The notes below the pieces were generated by a model. It made no database searches, was not told where the DNA came from, and was given only the letters and a program-made list of their open reading frames with translations. The translations under genes and the position numbers were made by a program. Source: Cryptomeria japonica (taxonomy: Eukaryota > Streptophyta > Pinopsida > Cupressales > Cupressaceae). From it: a stretch of 64,000 bases of DNA. The stretch lies in NCBI RefSeq assembly GCF_030272615.1, contig NC_081405.1, positions 606,034,677-606,098,676 of the forward strand, in the 5' to 3' direction. The first letter of the stretch is position 1. Each line of letters begins with the position of its first letter. Of this stretch, positions 22,701-34,116 are shown piece by piece.

Positions 22701-22769
22701 GTAGGTCTTTCTATCTCTTCTTCTGAAGTCTTAGTGACCTCTGTAATGATTATCTTTCTGTCTGTCATC

Positions 22770-23695
22770 TCAGTAATCTCTCTTTTCAGTGAAATATTTT
22801 TTAGGACAGTTAGAAGCCATATGTCCAATCTTATCACAATTGAAACATTTCAAAGGTAGTTTTCCTTTATACTTACCTTTGCCTCTTGATAACCTTTTGG
22901 CCAATAGTGCTTCAAACTCTTCTTGCTTTCTGATTTCTTCATATAGTTTGTGTACCTCCTCCATGTTCTTCTGAAATCTTTCACTTGCTCCACTATGATC
23001 TCCTCCAGAGTACTTATACTATCTTTCATTGTAATCATTAGATTCATTCAGATGAAAAGAACTAAATGGAGATTCAACTTTATTTACCGATGACCCACTG
23101 TTATCAAAATTACCTAACTCAAATGCATGTAGCTTACCAATAGTAGCATCCAAGGAAACTAGCATATTAGGTATAGACCTCAGTTCATTGATTGCAGAGA
23201 CTCAGATTGCATAGGCAGGTAGAAGGGTTCTTAACAACTTACTTGTCACATCCTTTTCTTCAATAGTTCCTCCTGCTCCCTTGATTTGATTTACAATCTC
23301 CTTTAGTCTTGTACTATACTGGGTTATGTTCTCACCTTCATTCATCCTCATAGATTCAAGTTGTCCTCTTAGACTATCAACTTTTTCTCTTTGAACATGT
23401 TCATCTCCTCCATATACAGATATGAGCTTAGTCCACATACCTTCGCATCATTGCAGCCTTCTAGATCATTAAACTCAGAATCAGTCAATGCAGATGTTAT
23501 TTCAATCATTTCTTGAATGTGTTCTTGCTTTGCCTTTATCTCTTCCATAGTCAATGGATAGGTGCTCGGTGTAACAAAATCATTCTCCAGATAGTATATA
23601 GCATATTCTCCAACTCCTGATAGATGTAGCTTCATCCTTTTTTGCCATGTAGAGAAACTTGACTTATTCAACTTAGGTCCATCCCTCTTATACAT
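22770..23695 (-). pseudogene. copia gag (UBN2-type) with zinc knuckle
   Basis: The N-terminal part (23695 to about 23440) has STWQKRMKLHL; the next block has YGGDEHVQREKVDSLRGQL and ITQYSTRLKEIVNQI, typical of the copia gag UBN2 region. A CCHC knuckle, CFNCDKIGHMASNC, lies at about 22830. A single-base frameshift near 23440 separates the first two blocks. TGA at 23202-23204 falls where the second copia of this window has Arg (AIRVSA). In a functional element this protein would form the virus-like particle. Confidence 0.9.
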
Positions 23696-23744
23696 CTTTG
23701 GATCTTTAACTCAAGTTCCTTTAAACTTTCCTTTTAGAGTCCAA

Positions 23745-23757
23745 GGCTCTGATACCA
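23745..23757 (-). other. primer-binding site (initiator tRNA-Met type)
   Basis: On the minus strand TGGTATCAGAGCC begins two bases after the 5' LTR. It is the standard copia site complementary to the 3' end of initiator tRNA-Met, and it fixes both the LTR boundary and the element's direction. Confidence 0.95.
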
Positions 23758-23759
23758 AT

Positions 23760-25245
23760 TGATAGTTTTGATACTTAATATAAGTACAAATCTGATAGCC
23801 AACAAGATGAGAGGGAGGGGGGTGAATCATACAAACTTAATCATTAATGAAAAGATCAGATTCAACCTCGGTAACATATATCAGTCATAGAATAAAAACT
23901 ATCAAACATGCAAACTCAAAAGCATATAAACAATATAAACCTCATAACACCAGATTTAACGTGGAAACCCAAATAGGGAAAAACCACTGTGGGATTTTGG
24001 ACCCACTAGGAAATATACTCTTCTAGAGTATGCTTGGTTAAAAGCCAATCCTGTTAAAGATTACAAAACACATTGCTAGATGTGACCCGGTTAAGGGATT
24101 TCCCTCAGATCTGTTAGGATCTTCACTTTGTTAGAAGTGACCTTGTCAAAGGATTTCAAACACTCATTTAGAATGTCACCTTGTTAGAGGATTTACTTAT
24201 AAGACTGTTAAGTCCACTCAGTTAAGAGATTTCCTGTTACTTTCACAAGCTAATAGTAATACAATCTATTTGCAACTTTACATCTAAAATGCTAAAGCAG
24301 ATTCTTATTTGTTCAAAACAATCTAGACATAGAACTATTCTTGTCTATCTGTTGGGCATCAATACTCTGTTATTCCAACAGGTCTTCAAGCTTCTGTGCT
24401 CGGTGATCACTATGTAGCATCCCTGTGCGTACACTTGCCTGCTTCCACTGTTTATCAACAGTTCCTTATTTATAAACAATCATCTAACCGCTTAATCTCC
24501 TTGATCACATTTCCCATGATCAATCATAGCCATTAGATCTTCAATCTTGTCCAGGTTCATTGTATCTTATGATCTGAAAAATGTTTTACCCTACCTCAGA
24601 ACTTGCACAATCATCTTGGAACTTGTGTTAGGGTAATGTGGTTCAATCTGAGCTATAGATCTTCTTGCCGACTTTCCATTGCCTTTAACAAACTTCTTCC
24701 ATGGCTTGCCAATCATTGATCCGCTCCAGCTCATCAACTTCTTTCATTAAATATCACATGTAAACATTTAATGCATTATGTTATAGCTCGGTTACAACTC
24801 GGTGAATACTAAACTTTACTTGGTAGACATTTTGTCTTCATTAACCAACTGTGATAATCATAGGGTTTATCGACTAGGTTCCTTAGGGTTTACCGACTAG
24901 GTTCTTTGCCTGATAACATAGTGTAGTATTAACCTTTACATTTTACAACATATGTATGATGTTAAAACAATCTAAAACATCAAGATCTCGTCATTGTCTG
25001 ACTCGGTAGAGTTGCCCATTGAATAACTTATCCCTTTATTCATCATATTCTTTCCGGTGTCTTTACCGACTTCTTTATAATCTTCATATCATATTTATTA
25101 AGATATGGCAACATCATACTGAATTAGAAAATCAATTTCTTGACATCAAAGACAAAATAATAATATCAAGACAGTAAAACATCTTTAATCAGTTATGTCC
25201 ATAATCATCAACAACCTTCTCAATATCCTTGTTATATTGCCAAAA
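23760..25245 (-). mobile_element. 5' LTR of the complete copia element
   Basis: It is 1486 bp, near-identical along its length to 17594-19058. It is 21 bp longer because of a tandem duplication of an AGGGTTTA[T/C]CGACTAGGTT word at about 24860-24905. Its outermost bases on the minus strand read TTTTGGC, where the other LTR has TGTTGGC. Confidence 0.92.
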
Positions 25246-27203
25246 AAAAAAACATATATTGCACTTCATTTTGAGGTTGTAGTGTATAATTTTCAACAAA
25301 ATCAACGATAGAGAAAATGGAGCCAAGAGGAAATGTGTCTTTACATAACTTGAATTGCTCATCTAACCATCGAGCTCTATGTGTATGCATTATGTACTCA
25401 TAAACTAGTTTCTCTTGAAACATTTTCATAAATTCAGCTACACATATATCATTTTTCACTAGCTCAAATCTCTTCAAATATTTTCCATCTTTAACTCCAT
25501 ATGCGACTATCTTGTAAATTCCAAAAGAAAGTAGCTTTCTACCAATTTCATGTGTGCTCTCCAAATGTACACATCTTGGTAAATATTGCAAAGCACCACA
25601 TATAACACAAGAACCTTCCAAACAAGGCATCTTATAATAAATGCAACCATCATGTCTATTGCATAGAACACTTGAAATAAATCCTCTTACTGACTTAGGA
25701 GGTGCTTCTATATTTCATTCCTGCAAAACATTGTTAGTGTGCAAAGTAGAACAAATATGACGAAAAATATCATAGTGCATGGAAAATTCAGTATGCATCC
25801 TACAACAACACGTGGTGCATACATGATTAATCTTAATATAAAAAGGTTTTGCCATTTCAAAAAATATTTGAGAAATTCTTATTTGAGGAAAATTTTCAAG
25901 GAATCTTTCATAAAATTTTGTTTGAGTCATATCCAAATAGTGTTTGGCATGTGGATCATGATTTGTAGGCCCAATTCGCCTTCTAACAACATCTCTTTGG
26001 TTGGGCGAAACTCTTGTGTTGTCATGCCAAAATTTTTCAATTAATGTTCTTAGTGCATCAACAAAAACCTTGTCTTTGCATGGTAGTCTACCAGTGAATG
26101 CTTGAAGAGAATTATTGTTAGGTTCCTCTATTTTTTCTTGCCTCTGTAATGGTTTACTTAATGTTGTTCTACTAACGTTTAATGACTTACTTGTTTTTCT
26201 TATCAAATGATCTTTTTTTATTTTCTTTCTCATTATGGTTGATGTAATGACACGTTGAGTAGCATTAGAATCTTTAGTACGTGATTTTGAACCAATAGCT
26301 TGATATGTATCAAATAGATTTCTCACAATAGTTCTTTTGTTGTTAATTTCAGATGATCTTAGGCCTAGAATTTTCATTCTCTCTCTAACATTTAAATTTT
26401 AAATCGTTTGATTAATTAATTGACATCTTGCAGTTTGATTTAAGTTTTCAAAATAGCTTTTCCATATTCTTTTAACCATTCTTCTACAAGATCATTCATT
26501 CATTTTATCGGGCATTGGCTTCAATATATTCTCATCAATGTCAATTAGATACTTTGGTTTCCTACGAATGATTCTAGGAGGTGTTAACATCAGTGCATTG
26601 TGTACATTCAATTCATCAAATAGAGAAGGTGTATGTTCATCATTTAATTGATTATTCAATGTGGTCTCTTCTTCAATTGCATTAGGTACATATGGTAAAT
26701 CAAATGTCTCTTCTTCAATTGCATTAGGTGCATTATGTTCATTTGGTAAACCGAATTGAGATGTTGAGGATGACATACCTTCTTCTCCCATTGTTCTTAT
26801 ATCATGTAATTTCTTCATATGTTGCCTTTGTCTTTCCTTTCTAGCCACTTGTTGTTCCATCGTTCCTCGCTTATTCTTTCCCATGGTTGATATCGGTTGT
26901 CCTAAATAGAATCATATTACATATATATGTAAACAAAAGTTCATAAACAAACAAATAAACATAACTATGCATCTTATCATTATATTTTTGAATCAAAACT
27001 ATTAAACAATCACAATAATATTGATAAAAGTAATAAGATCAACAATTCAATCATTTGAAATCATGCGAAAACAAAAAATTCACTTACTTCTACGGATAAA
27101 ACAATGATATAAGTGTAGACATAGTTGCAGTGGGGCCTTCAACGACCTCAAAAACTTCTTTTTAGGCTATTGAGGATCTTGGGCAAATAAATTTGTCTAA
27201 GTA

Positions 27204-27579
27204 CTGCGTACGCAGTATATTAATAATCACGTGCACGCTATTAGTCCCTAAAATGTTGGCAAGTCCATTGGTATTTTTTTTCACCCTGTACATGCTTAGA
27301 ACTCATAATTAGCTCGTATGTGCTCCTACACCTTAAAAATGTTATGGCAAGGTAACAGACTAATAGACTCAGTACCCTGTATGCACTATTTGTAGTAAGG
27401 AAAATATGAAGGAAAAGGTAGGGAGGGAGAGGGAGAGAGAGAGTGGGGGAGAGTGAGAGAGAAAGAGTGGGGAGGGAGAGAAGAAGAGAGAGAGGGATGT
27501 GGTATGAAGGAAGGGAGAAGGGGAGAGAGGGAGAGAGAGGTGGAGGAGGAAGGGAGAAGGGGAGAGAGGGAGAGAGAGG

Positions 27580-27653
<74 letters not shown>

Positions 27654-27691
27654 AGAGAGAGATGGGGTATGAAGGAAGAGAAGGGGGGAGG

Positions 27692-27766
<75 letters not shown>

Positions 27767-28036
27767 GGTATTGAGGAAGGGAGAAGGGGAGAGAGGGAGA
27801 GGGAGGGAGAGAGAATGCTCTTGATAGGGGGAGAGAGGGAGACAATACATATAGATATACACATATGTATGTATATATATACTTAATATAATAATATATA
27901 TTATTCGAAACATATATATTATATATTATATGTATATACACATATTATATATAAAATATCATATTATGCACACTCCCAAATTTTAAACAAAAGTAGCGTG
28001 TACTTGCTGTTTATAGTAAAACAACGCGTACACGCT
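27204..28036. repeat. right subterminal palindromic repeats, split by microsatellites
   Basis: Variants of the left-end word appear as TGCGTACGCA (27204), CACGTGCACGCT (27229), CCTGTACATGCT (27285), GCTCGTATGTGCTC (27313), CCTGTATGCACT (27376), GCGTGTACTTGCT (27995) and GCGTACACGCT (28025). They lie upstream of the transposase start codon (26884, minus strand), so they may combine promoter and transposase-binding roles. Confidence 0.7.
27420..27965. repeat. (GA)n-rich microsatellite followed by (AT)n-rich tract
   Basis: From 27420 to 27845 the plus strand is almost only G and A, with two long pure GA runs (about 27586-27650 and 27695-27762) and interspersed GGGAGAAGGGGAGAGA units. From 27846 to 27965 it becomes TATA/ATAT-rich. 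Long open frames here (polyglutamate/arginine, or polyserine/leucine on the other strand) are low-complexity artefacts. Confidence 0.95.
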
Positions 28037-28243
28037 TTCTATACCATAGGTACCCAATACACACTTTTGACTATTTAGGCTTGGAAATAGGCCTGTATGA
28101 CAAAGCTACGGGTTGGAAGTTTGATTTCCCTCCTTTTTGATGTGTTTTATTTTATCAACTTGGTTTCTCGACTTTGTCATCATCAGGTTTACAGTTCATC
28201 AAGTGGGTATTTCTAAAATTGTCACCATATTTTCACCCATCTT

Positions 28244-30815
28244 CTGAGATTTCTAACCATATAGTTTTTTATTTAAATTTGAGCAACAATAACATATTAT
28301 TATTGAATTTCTTTGACGACTGTCCATAGTTCTCATAGACATATGTGTACCATTTTTTTTAATAACTTTTGATCTACTTATCCAAATTCAAAAAACTTTA
28401 TATATTATTGTAGTGCACTTGATTCTTTACAATTAAAAATAAAATAAAATTGTATTTTCAATTTTTTTAGTGCAAGTTATGCTTCGCACACAAACAAGTC
28501 TAATTTTTATGATGTGCTCAATTGGAAAAATCATTAAAAAAAATACTCAACAAAAAATTACAAAAAATACACATCTTCGAGTGCTCACTGTAACTATATT
28601 TCTTCCAAAGGATTTGTCAAAATACTAAATCTAACTATGACTTTTTTGATACGCACGTCAGACACTATGTTATGTTTTCAGAAAAAATCAGGGTCTATTT
28701 TTTGTGCACGAAGGATTTGACCCCCTTAATCTTATCCAATTTTTAAAAAGTTTAGTATTTTGGAAACTAGATTCAGATTAATACAATATTTGTACTTTGA
28801 TTATCTTCATATCTTGAGTGGATGACTTTCAAATTTTGCCTCCAAGTTCAAGTTCACTTGATTTCTGAAAAAAATTGTCGACTTATATGCTCCTTTTTAC
28901 CACAATCTTTGTGAATTTACCCTTGATCAACTTGGGCTCAACCCCTTTAAGAATAAAACCCCAAAAATTCAATGTAAAAAAATAAGGCAACAAAAAGGAA
29001 AGAAAAGGACATTAAAAAGAAACTATATGAGCCAAAATATAGTCTCTAATTAGATGTCCACATAGGAATTATTGTCATGTGAAATTGCACCCTGTTAGAT
29101 TAGGTCCAAACATTCCAATTAGGTTGAATATCTAGAGAAGGTCAACTTCCTTTCTAAACTAAATGAACAAGTGTTGATCCAACTCAACACTGAATAGACC
29201 TAAGCTAGTCCTACTCTATGAAATTGTAATAGGAAACAAAGATAGTGCGTATAAAATTAAATGGGTGGTGATCCATCAAGATTAGAACATATTTTTTCCT
29301 ACCAAAAGAGCACAATATATCAATGAAAAAAACCTAAAGGACTTACACAATTCTATTTTAATTTTTTCTAGAGGTACATATGATGGTTAGAGTTTGATAC
29401 GATTTTGGAAGGAAAGGAAATACTCATAGCCAAAATTGACAAACAGATTTAACACAATAAGAAGACTTAGAAAATAAGAAATATGGATTTATACATGAAG
29501 GCAAGAGAGATTTACATTACATATCAAAGCAGAGACATAAAATGATAACTTTTCATTAATGCAAAGGCATAGGCCAAGTTATAGTAATAAAGGTTTAAGT
29601 ATGCACGAGTCTCTATAGATAACTAAAGGAGGACCCTCTTACAACTAGGGCAAAAAATCCTTTTAGTCATCTATTCATTGCTAGAGGAAGGTAGGGCATG
29701 GGAATGGACAAGAAACCCAAATTTCTCATGGATCCAATCAAATACAAAGTGTCCTTTGAATAATGAGCTAGAAGAAAGGAAGAACATTCTTGAAACCATA
29801 TATGTGCCCCAACATTGATGAATCCATTGAAGAAGTCCAAAATACCCACAAAATTAGCTATAACAATAGAAATAGGGATGACCCTCTAACAAAGGAGTCT
29901 ACAAAATAATAAATGAGCATGGGCCTCATACCTATGCTTAAATCCATATGAAAAATCATTTAAAACCTCTATTGTATCTCCATGGATTAATATTTGGTGG
30001 TTGTGAGATTTTCTCCATCATTAATGGCAGTTTCTAGATTGGAATGTGAAAGTCTGTTAGTAATATTGGGAGCCGTAGTCACAATAGTACTAAGCAATAG
30101 GAAGTTGCAATAAGAAGTACAATAGGAACTTGAGAGTGATAGAAACTTGATATGGAGGAAAAGTGGGGATTGGGAGAAGGGAAGGATCTTGGACCATTGG
30201 AATTGGTTGAAAAATTCCTATGGGACCTAAAGTTTCCTCAAGAACAAGCGATAAGAACTAGTGGCAAGAAGCACTGTGAAAGGAATCCAAGAGAAACAAG
30301 AACTTTGAGATGGAGGAAAATAAAGGATTAGGAGAAGGGACTAATCTTAGACCACTAGAATTGGTCCAAAAATCCCTATGATACCGAAATTTATGTGAGT
30401 AAAGAAAAAGCCCCAAACTTAGCCAATTTTAAGATTTTTTCAAATGGGGTTTTTGCTAAAGCTTAGGGAAGGAAAACCACAACCACTAGAGGAGAGTTTG
30501 AGCATGATAAGACTATTTATGTTTCTTATTTTAGTTATAATTAATGTTCAATGAAGGGGGGCATGAAATGCCAACATTTTGGTAATGTTTATGGAATGTT
30601 TTCTTACTAAACATGGAATCTGAAAGATTTATCAATCCATTGGACATAAAGTCATAAAAGGGGATTTGCAAAAAACTAAGGTATAACTCAAAACAAAAAA
30701 GGAGACACAACATGTCCAAGATTTCACCTAGAGGAAAACACAAGGAACCTAGACAACACATCCCCTTAAGGATAATATAGGTTTTGCAACAATACTTCTT
30801 GGAAACAAGCAACAA
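28244..30815. other. 2.6-kb AT-rich stretch, no gene recognised
   Basis: ORFs here are short and show no domain I know. The right part may belong to the 3' end or LTR of the minus-strand gypsy element whose integrase tail lies at 30816-31115, but no LTR pair or polypurine tract is seen. Confidence 0.4.
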
Positions 30816-31115
30816 CTAAGAAATAATTACATGATTTTTTAAAGGCACCTTAAAAAACAATTTGAGATGAATCCCATTGACTAGAATTAAGAGAACTTCA
30901 TTATCCAAATTATAGTTATGGAATGCATTAGCATCCATCCAATTGGTAATGACATATGTACCACTCCAAATTGAATTAAATTTAGTGTGCCTTCTTATCT
31001 TAGCTTTGACTGCATCCCATTTTAGCACCAAATCTCCTTCTTGGAAAATCTTGTTATAAACTTTCTTGTTAAAATTCATTTTGACCCATGCTTGGTGAAT
31101 CTCAAGGATGTGCAT
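30816..31115 (-). pseudogene. gypsy integrase C-terminal fragment (minus strand)
   Basis: The ORF contains NKKVYNKIFQEGDLVLKWD, TKFNSIWSGTYVI and VNGIHLKLFF, the usual integrase C-terminal pattern (GDLVLKWD, then W[ST]GPY, then NG.HLK.F) of many plant gypsy elements. Its upstream integrase should lie to the right, but the Athila-like LTR starts six bases on, so this element was cut by that insertion. The other half was not found beyond 47502. Confidence 0.8.
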
Positions 31116-31120
31116 GATGA

Positions 31121-32600
31121 TGAGTACATCATCATGAAACTTTTAATCATACTTTATACTTAAAATTTTTAATGTTTTATGGACTAATATGTCTGGCGGC
31201 ATACTTAAATGTATGGATGTTTACTCTTTTATGCTATTATATGCTACTAGTTAGGGAAAATATTAGAAATAAGTATATTTTGATCAAATGTTTTACTTTA
31301 TTCTTGTATGCATGAATGGATGGTTAAATGATCAAAATCGTATCAATATGTTTTGTTTTATCTTCATAAATGCATTCTTGAATGTGTTTTAAGTTAACAA
31401 GCAGGTCAGTCTAGTTCGGTTGCCATGAAGTTGATGATAACCCTTGATTGTTCCAGATAGAAGATCCCCTTGATCTTCTCTACACATAGTTTCTCGGTTG
31501 TCTTTGAGAACTTTAACTTCTCTCTAGAGTCATTCAATTTAATTTTAAGTCTTGTTTAGTTTGGTTTTGTAATCGTTATTCTACTTTAAGCAGGTAACCT
31601 TAGTTTGAATTTGAATAAAGGAAATGTATAAATATCCCCTCGCTTTCTTCAAGAAAGATAGTTAGAAATAGACAACAATTCAGTAAGTTAGCCAATAGTA
31701 GAGTCTCATATTTTTGTAACATGTTTTACTTCCTTTCAAAAATATATTTTAATTAAAATCAAAAGTTGATCTAAGAATACCCGTGTTTCGAATCTCACTA
31801 GAGGAAGAGAAGGGCCCTCTCGACTGAAGGGAGGTGATCCTTGCGTTATTTCTTTTGTATTTTTAGTTCTGTGCATTAAAGTTGATTTCATTATGTTCAG
31901 TTTACATGACGGAAATTCTTAGTAACTAGGAATCTAATTACATAAGTTTTAGTTCTCCATTCCTTATGCAGATGATGTTTTGGTAGGTGAATGTTAAGAA
32001 GTTTTAGTTTTCATCTTTGTTTAATTCCTTTTTCAGTAAATACATTTTGTTTTTGTGATAGTTATTAAGATAATGAAATTGGAATTAAGAAAAGAACAAA
32101 AACATTGTTAGATTAACTCATAGAATTTAGTTGCTTTCATGTTTATTAGATTAGATTTCATTTCCTGCACTCATAATATAGGTTTGATTTCTTGCAAACA
32201 TAAAATAGGTTCATTTCTTAGCCTTTAATGATAGATTTTAATTCATAGGAAATTATAAGTTATTCAAGTTTTTGATTATATAATTCCTTGGTTAAATATT
32301 AACTTTGTTCAGTTCAAACTCTTGATGTCAAATCTGAATCCTTCCTAGGATAGTTTAGTTTTGTTAATTTATGTTTGAAAAGTGTCTTTTAGTCTAAAAA
32401 CTAAGTCACAAGAGAGAGCTCTCGATAGCTCTTGACAGCTCCTAAAGGAGAATGATCCAACCAAAATCATTGTTTTACAATGCGAAAAAACCCCAAAACC
32501 GAATATCCCCTTATCGTAGACAACTTCAAGACACACCTCCATTCAATAATATAAAAAATTTAAATGGTGCAAGTTGTGACATCAATGACCTTGCCCACCA
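31121..32600 (+). mobile_element. LTR A of the Athila-like array
   Basis: It begins TGAGTACATCATC and ends CCCACCA, just before the PBS. It is alignable with LTR B throughout, allowing for the insertion in LTR B. It contains a CTCTCGACTGAAGGGAGGTG-like region (about 31815) common to both copies. Confidence 0.88.
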
Positions 32601-32604
32601 TTTT

Positions 32605-32622
32605 TGGTGTCGTTTCTAGGGA
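32605..32622 (+). other. primer-binding site, tRNA-Asp-like, decayed
   Basis: TGGTGTCGTTTCTAGGGA is a mutated form of the site in the second unit (TGGCGCTGTTGCCAGGGA). Both resemble the TGGCGCC-type tRNA-Asp site usual for Athila/Tat elements. It lies four bases after the LTR. Confidence 0.8.
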
Positions 32623-32689
32623 AAAATTAAAAAAGATCTAGCTATTAGAGTTAGAACTTTAGTGTTGATAAGGGACATTGAATCAGTTG

Positions 32690-34110
32690 ATGAGAACATC
32701 TAGAGATCAATTTGGAAGATTTATTCCAAGACATTATAATCTTGATCAACTATAGGGAGAACAACAAAATGAGTTAGAAGAACAAGTTGAGCAACAACAA
32801 CATAATGAAATGGGTGACCGTGTGGAAGATGAAAATCCTCCACCTAATAGGACATTCTCACTATTAACTTGAATATAAGGGATCATGAACCTCCTATGAA
32901 AAATATTTCACCCTCAATATTACCAACTTTTATAGGAAAAATTTCTGAAGACCTTGATTAGTTTCACTTTGAGTTTAAAGTCCTATGTCAGACTTATGAC
33001 TATACATCTGATAATTAGAAGTTGAAGTTATTTCCTTCTACTTTAAAGGAATCAACATTGAGATGGTTTATGGGTTTACGGGCTGGTTTTATCTCGATAT
33101 GGCTTGAAATGGAAACAATATTCTTGGAAAAATACTAGGATTATTGTTGAATAAGACATAGGAAGGATGATTTGTTCCAAATGAATAAATTAGAAGATGA
33201 GAGTTTAGAGGATTATGCTAATAGATTTATGTTTCTATACAAGAGATGTGTTGAAGGACTCAATGATGACATCAGTTGAACAATTTTCTTATGAGGAATT
33301 GATGATGAATCAAAAGAAGCTTTTAACTTAATGGGGAAAGGTGATATTAATAAAATCTGTTTCGAGGAAATTACTGATATTTACAGAAATTATTCTAGGA
33401 CAAGAGTAGGGACTAGAGGTTCTAGAAGAAACAAAGCTTTAGGACCTGATGTATCATAGGTAATGGAAGAGTTAGAAAACTTGAAAACTGATATACTCCT
33501 CCATATTAATACTCAGGTAGATAAGAAAAGAACTGAACCTTTGGCCATCTATTGTTCAAGGTGTAGGGGAGAACATCTTTTAAGGGAATGCCCATTGAAT
33601 CAGATTGACCTCTGTGAAATTTGTAAAAATAATAATGCAATAAGCTCTTGCAATGTCTTACCAGAGATTAAGAATCATTTGAAGAACCTCCAGTAATTGA
33701 AGAGGATCTTAATTATGTTGGTCAGAGGTCATAGAATACAGGATTTAATTCCTATTCAGGACAATATGGTCCTCAAAATAATTTGAATTATAATCCATTG
33801 ACTCCTCCTTTTACAATGCAACCACCCCCTACATCTTGGGGACCTCCAGAGTGGGTTAGTCAACAATGGAATTAGCCAAAATGGAACCAATCCAAGTAGC
33901 AAAATCAACCAAAGTGGCAAGAGAATAACCATCCATTGCAACAAAATCAATCTCAATTTCAACCATGGCAAAATCAAGGCCCAAAGAGACCTTGGGGACA
34001 ACCTCAAACTCTTATCATTAGTCCAAATACTGCTAATGAGAAAGTGAATCAACCTCAGATTCCAACACAACCAGTTCCAAATCCTAAGAATAATCATCCT
34101 CAATAGACAT
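32690..34110 (+). pseudogene. Athila-like gag, first copy
   Basis: From ATG at 32690 the product reads MRTSRDQFGRFIPRHYNLDQ. It has a gag core (LKLFPSTLKESTLRWFMGL, then LEDESLEDYANRF), a zinc-knuckle region (CSRCRGEHLLREC plus CEIC) at 33550-33650, and a Gln/Asn/Trp/Pro-rich tail (33770-34100). Stops are numerous. TAG 32753, TAG 33016, TGA 33277 and TGA 33292 are shared with the second gag copy, as is a frameshift near 32860. Others, such as TAG in EDLD*F, are private and replace CAG seen in the second copy. Confidence 0.88.
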
Positions 34111-34116
34111 TCAATA

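Larger units (their letters stand above)
17594..25245 (-). mobile_element. complete copia (SIRE/Maximus-like) element with both LTRs
   Basis: It has two LTRs (17594-19058 and 23760-25245), a primer-binding site, gag, the copia-order pol domains and a polypurine tract, all on the minus strand, 7652 bp in total. In the first 370 bp I count roughly 17 substitutions between the LTRs, so the copy is not recent. It inserted into the transposase exon. The expected 5-bp target duplication is not clear: TCATT lies on one side and a T-run on the other. Confidence 0.93.
16343..26884 (-). pseudogene. DDE-type transposase gene, split by a copia insertion
   Basis: The start ATG at 26884 sits in ACCATGG. 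The frame runs to about 25246, is interrupted by the copia element (17594-25245), and continues from 17593 to 16797. A 101-bp intron (16796-16696, GT-AG) follows, then the last exon 16695-16343, giving roughly 930 codons. The N-terminus is basic (KERQRQHMKK). A middle block includes FWHDNTRVSPNQRDVVRRR and KHYLDMTQTKFYERF. Next is a Cys/His cluster (CTTCCCRMH, then CLEGSCVICG). The candidate catalytic D-D-E/D are in IVDFVENY (about 25290), IWSDNYTTQFKN (about 17380) and HGKEEHDG (about 17260). About seven in-frame stops remain (for example near 26492, 26410, 25715, 17398 and 17245). The family name is uncertain: it is a DDE/D type with a C/H-rich insert and is not the usual plant CACTA, hAT or MULE protein. 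Confidence 0.72.
9832..28243. mobile_element. large two-gene DNA transposon, family not assigned, with nested LTR elements
   Basis: The unit is inferred from three things. Clusters of GCGTACACGC-like palindromic words occur near both ends (9886-10034 and 27204-28036). Two convergent genes lie between them: a plus-strand multi-exon gene (10155-14174) and a minus-strand DDE-type transposase gene (26884 to 16343). A weak inverted match, AAGATGG...GTGGACA at 9832 against AAGATGG...ATGGTGACA on the minus strand ending at 28243, may be the terminal inverted repeat. Subtracting a solo LTR and a full copia element leaves about 9.3 kb. I cannot identify the target duplication. Subterminal repeat clusters recall CACTA-type elements, but the transposase is not the familiar plant CACTA TNP2 protein. 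Confidence 0.6.

Noticed and set aside
19512-23438. Stop-codon readthrough or alternative genetic code in the copia frame
   Set aside because: TAG, TGA and TAA all occur, mostly one C-to-T change from Gln or Arg codons, together with a frameshift in gag; decay explains it better.
17589-25250. 5-bp target duplication for the complete copia element
   Set aside because: Outer flanks read TCATT and a T-run on the minus strand; they do not match, so none is claimed.
27241-27941. Long ORFs on both strands (Ser/Leu-rich or Arg/Glu-rich, up to about 207 codons)
   Set aside because: They are translations of the (GA)n microsatellite and carry no complex protein sequence.
9832-28243. Assignment of the DNA transposon to CACTA (En/Spm)
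   Set aside because: Subterminal repeats are suggestive, but no CACTA terminus or 3-bp duplication is visible and the transposase lacks the plant TNP2 pattern; left unassigned.
28244-30815. Host gene in the unassigned 2.6 kb
   Set aside because: Only short ORFs with no domains, no splice-consistent exon chain found.
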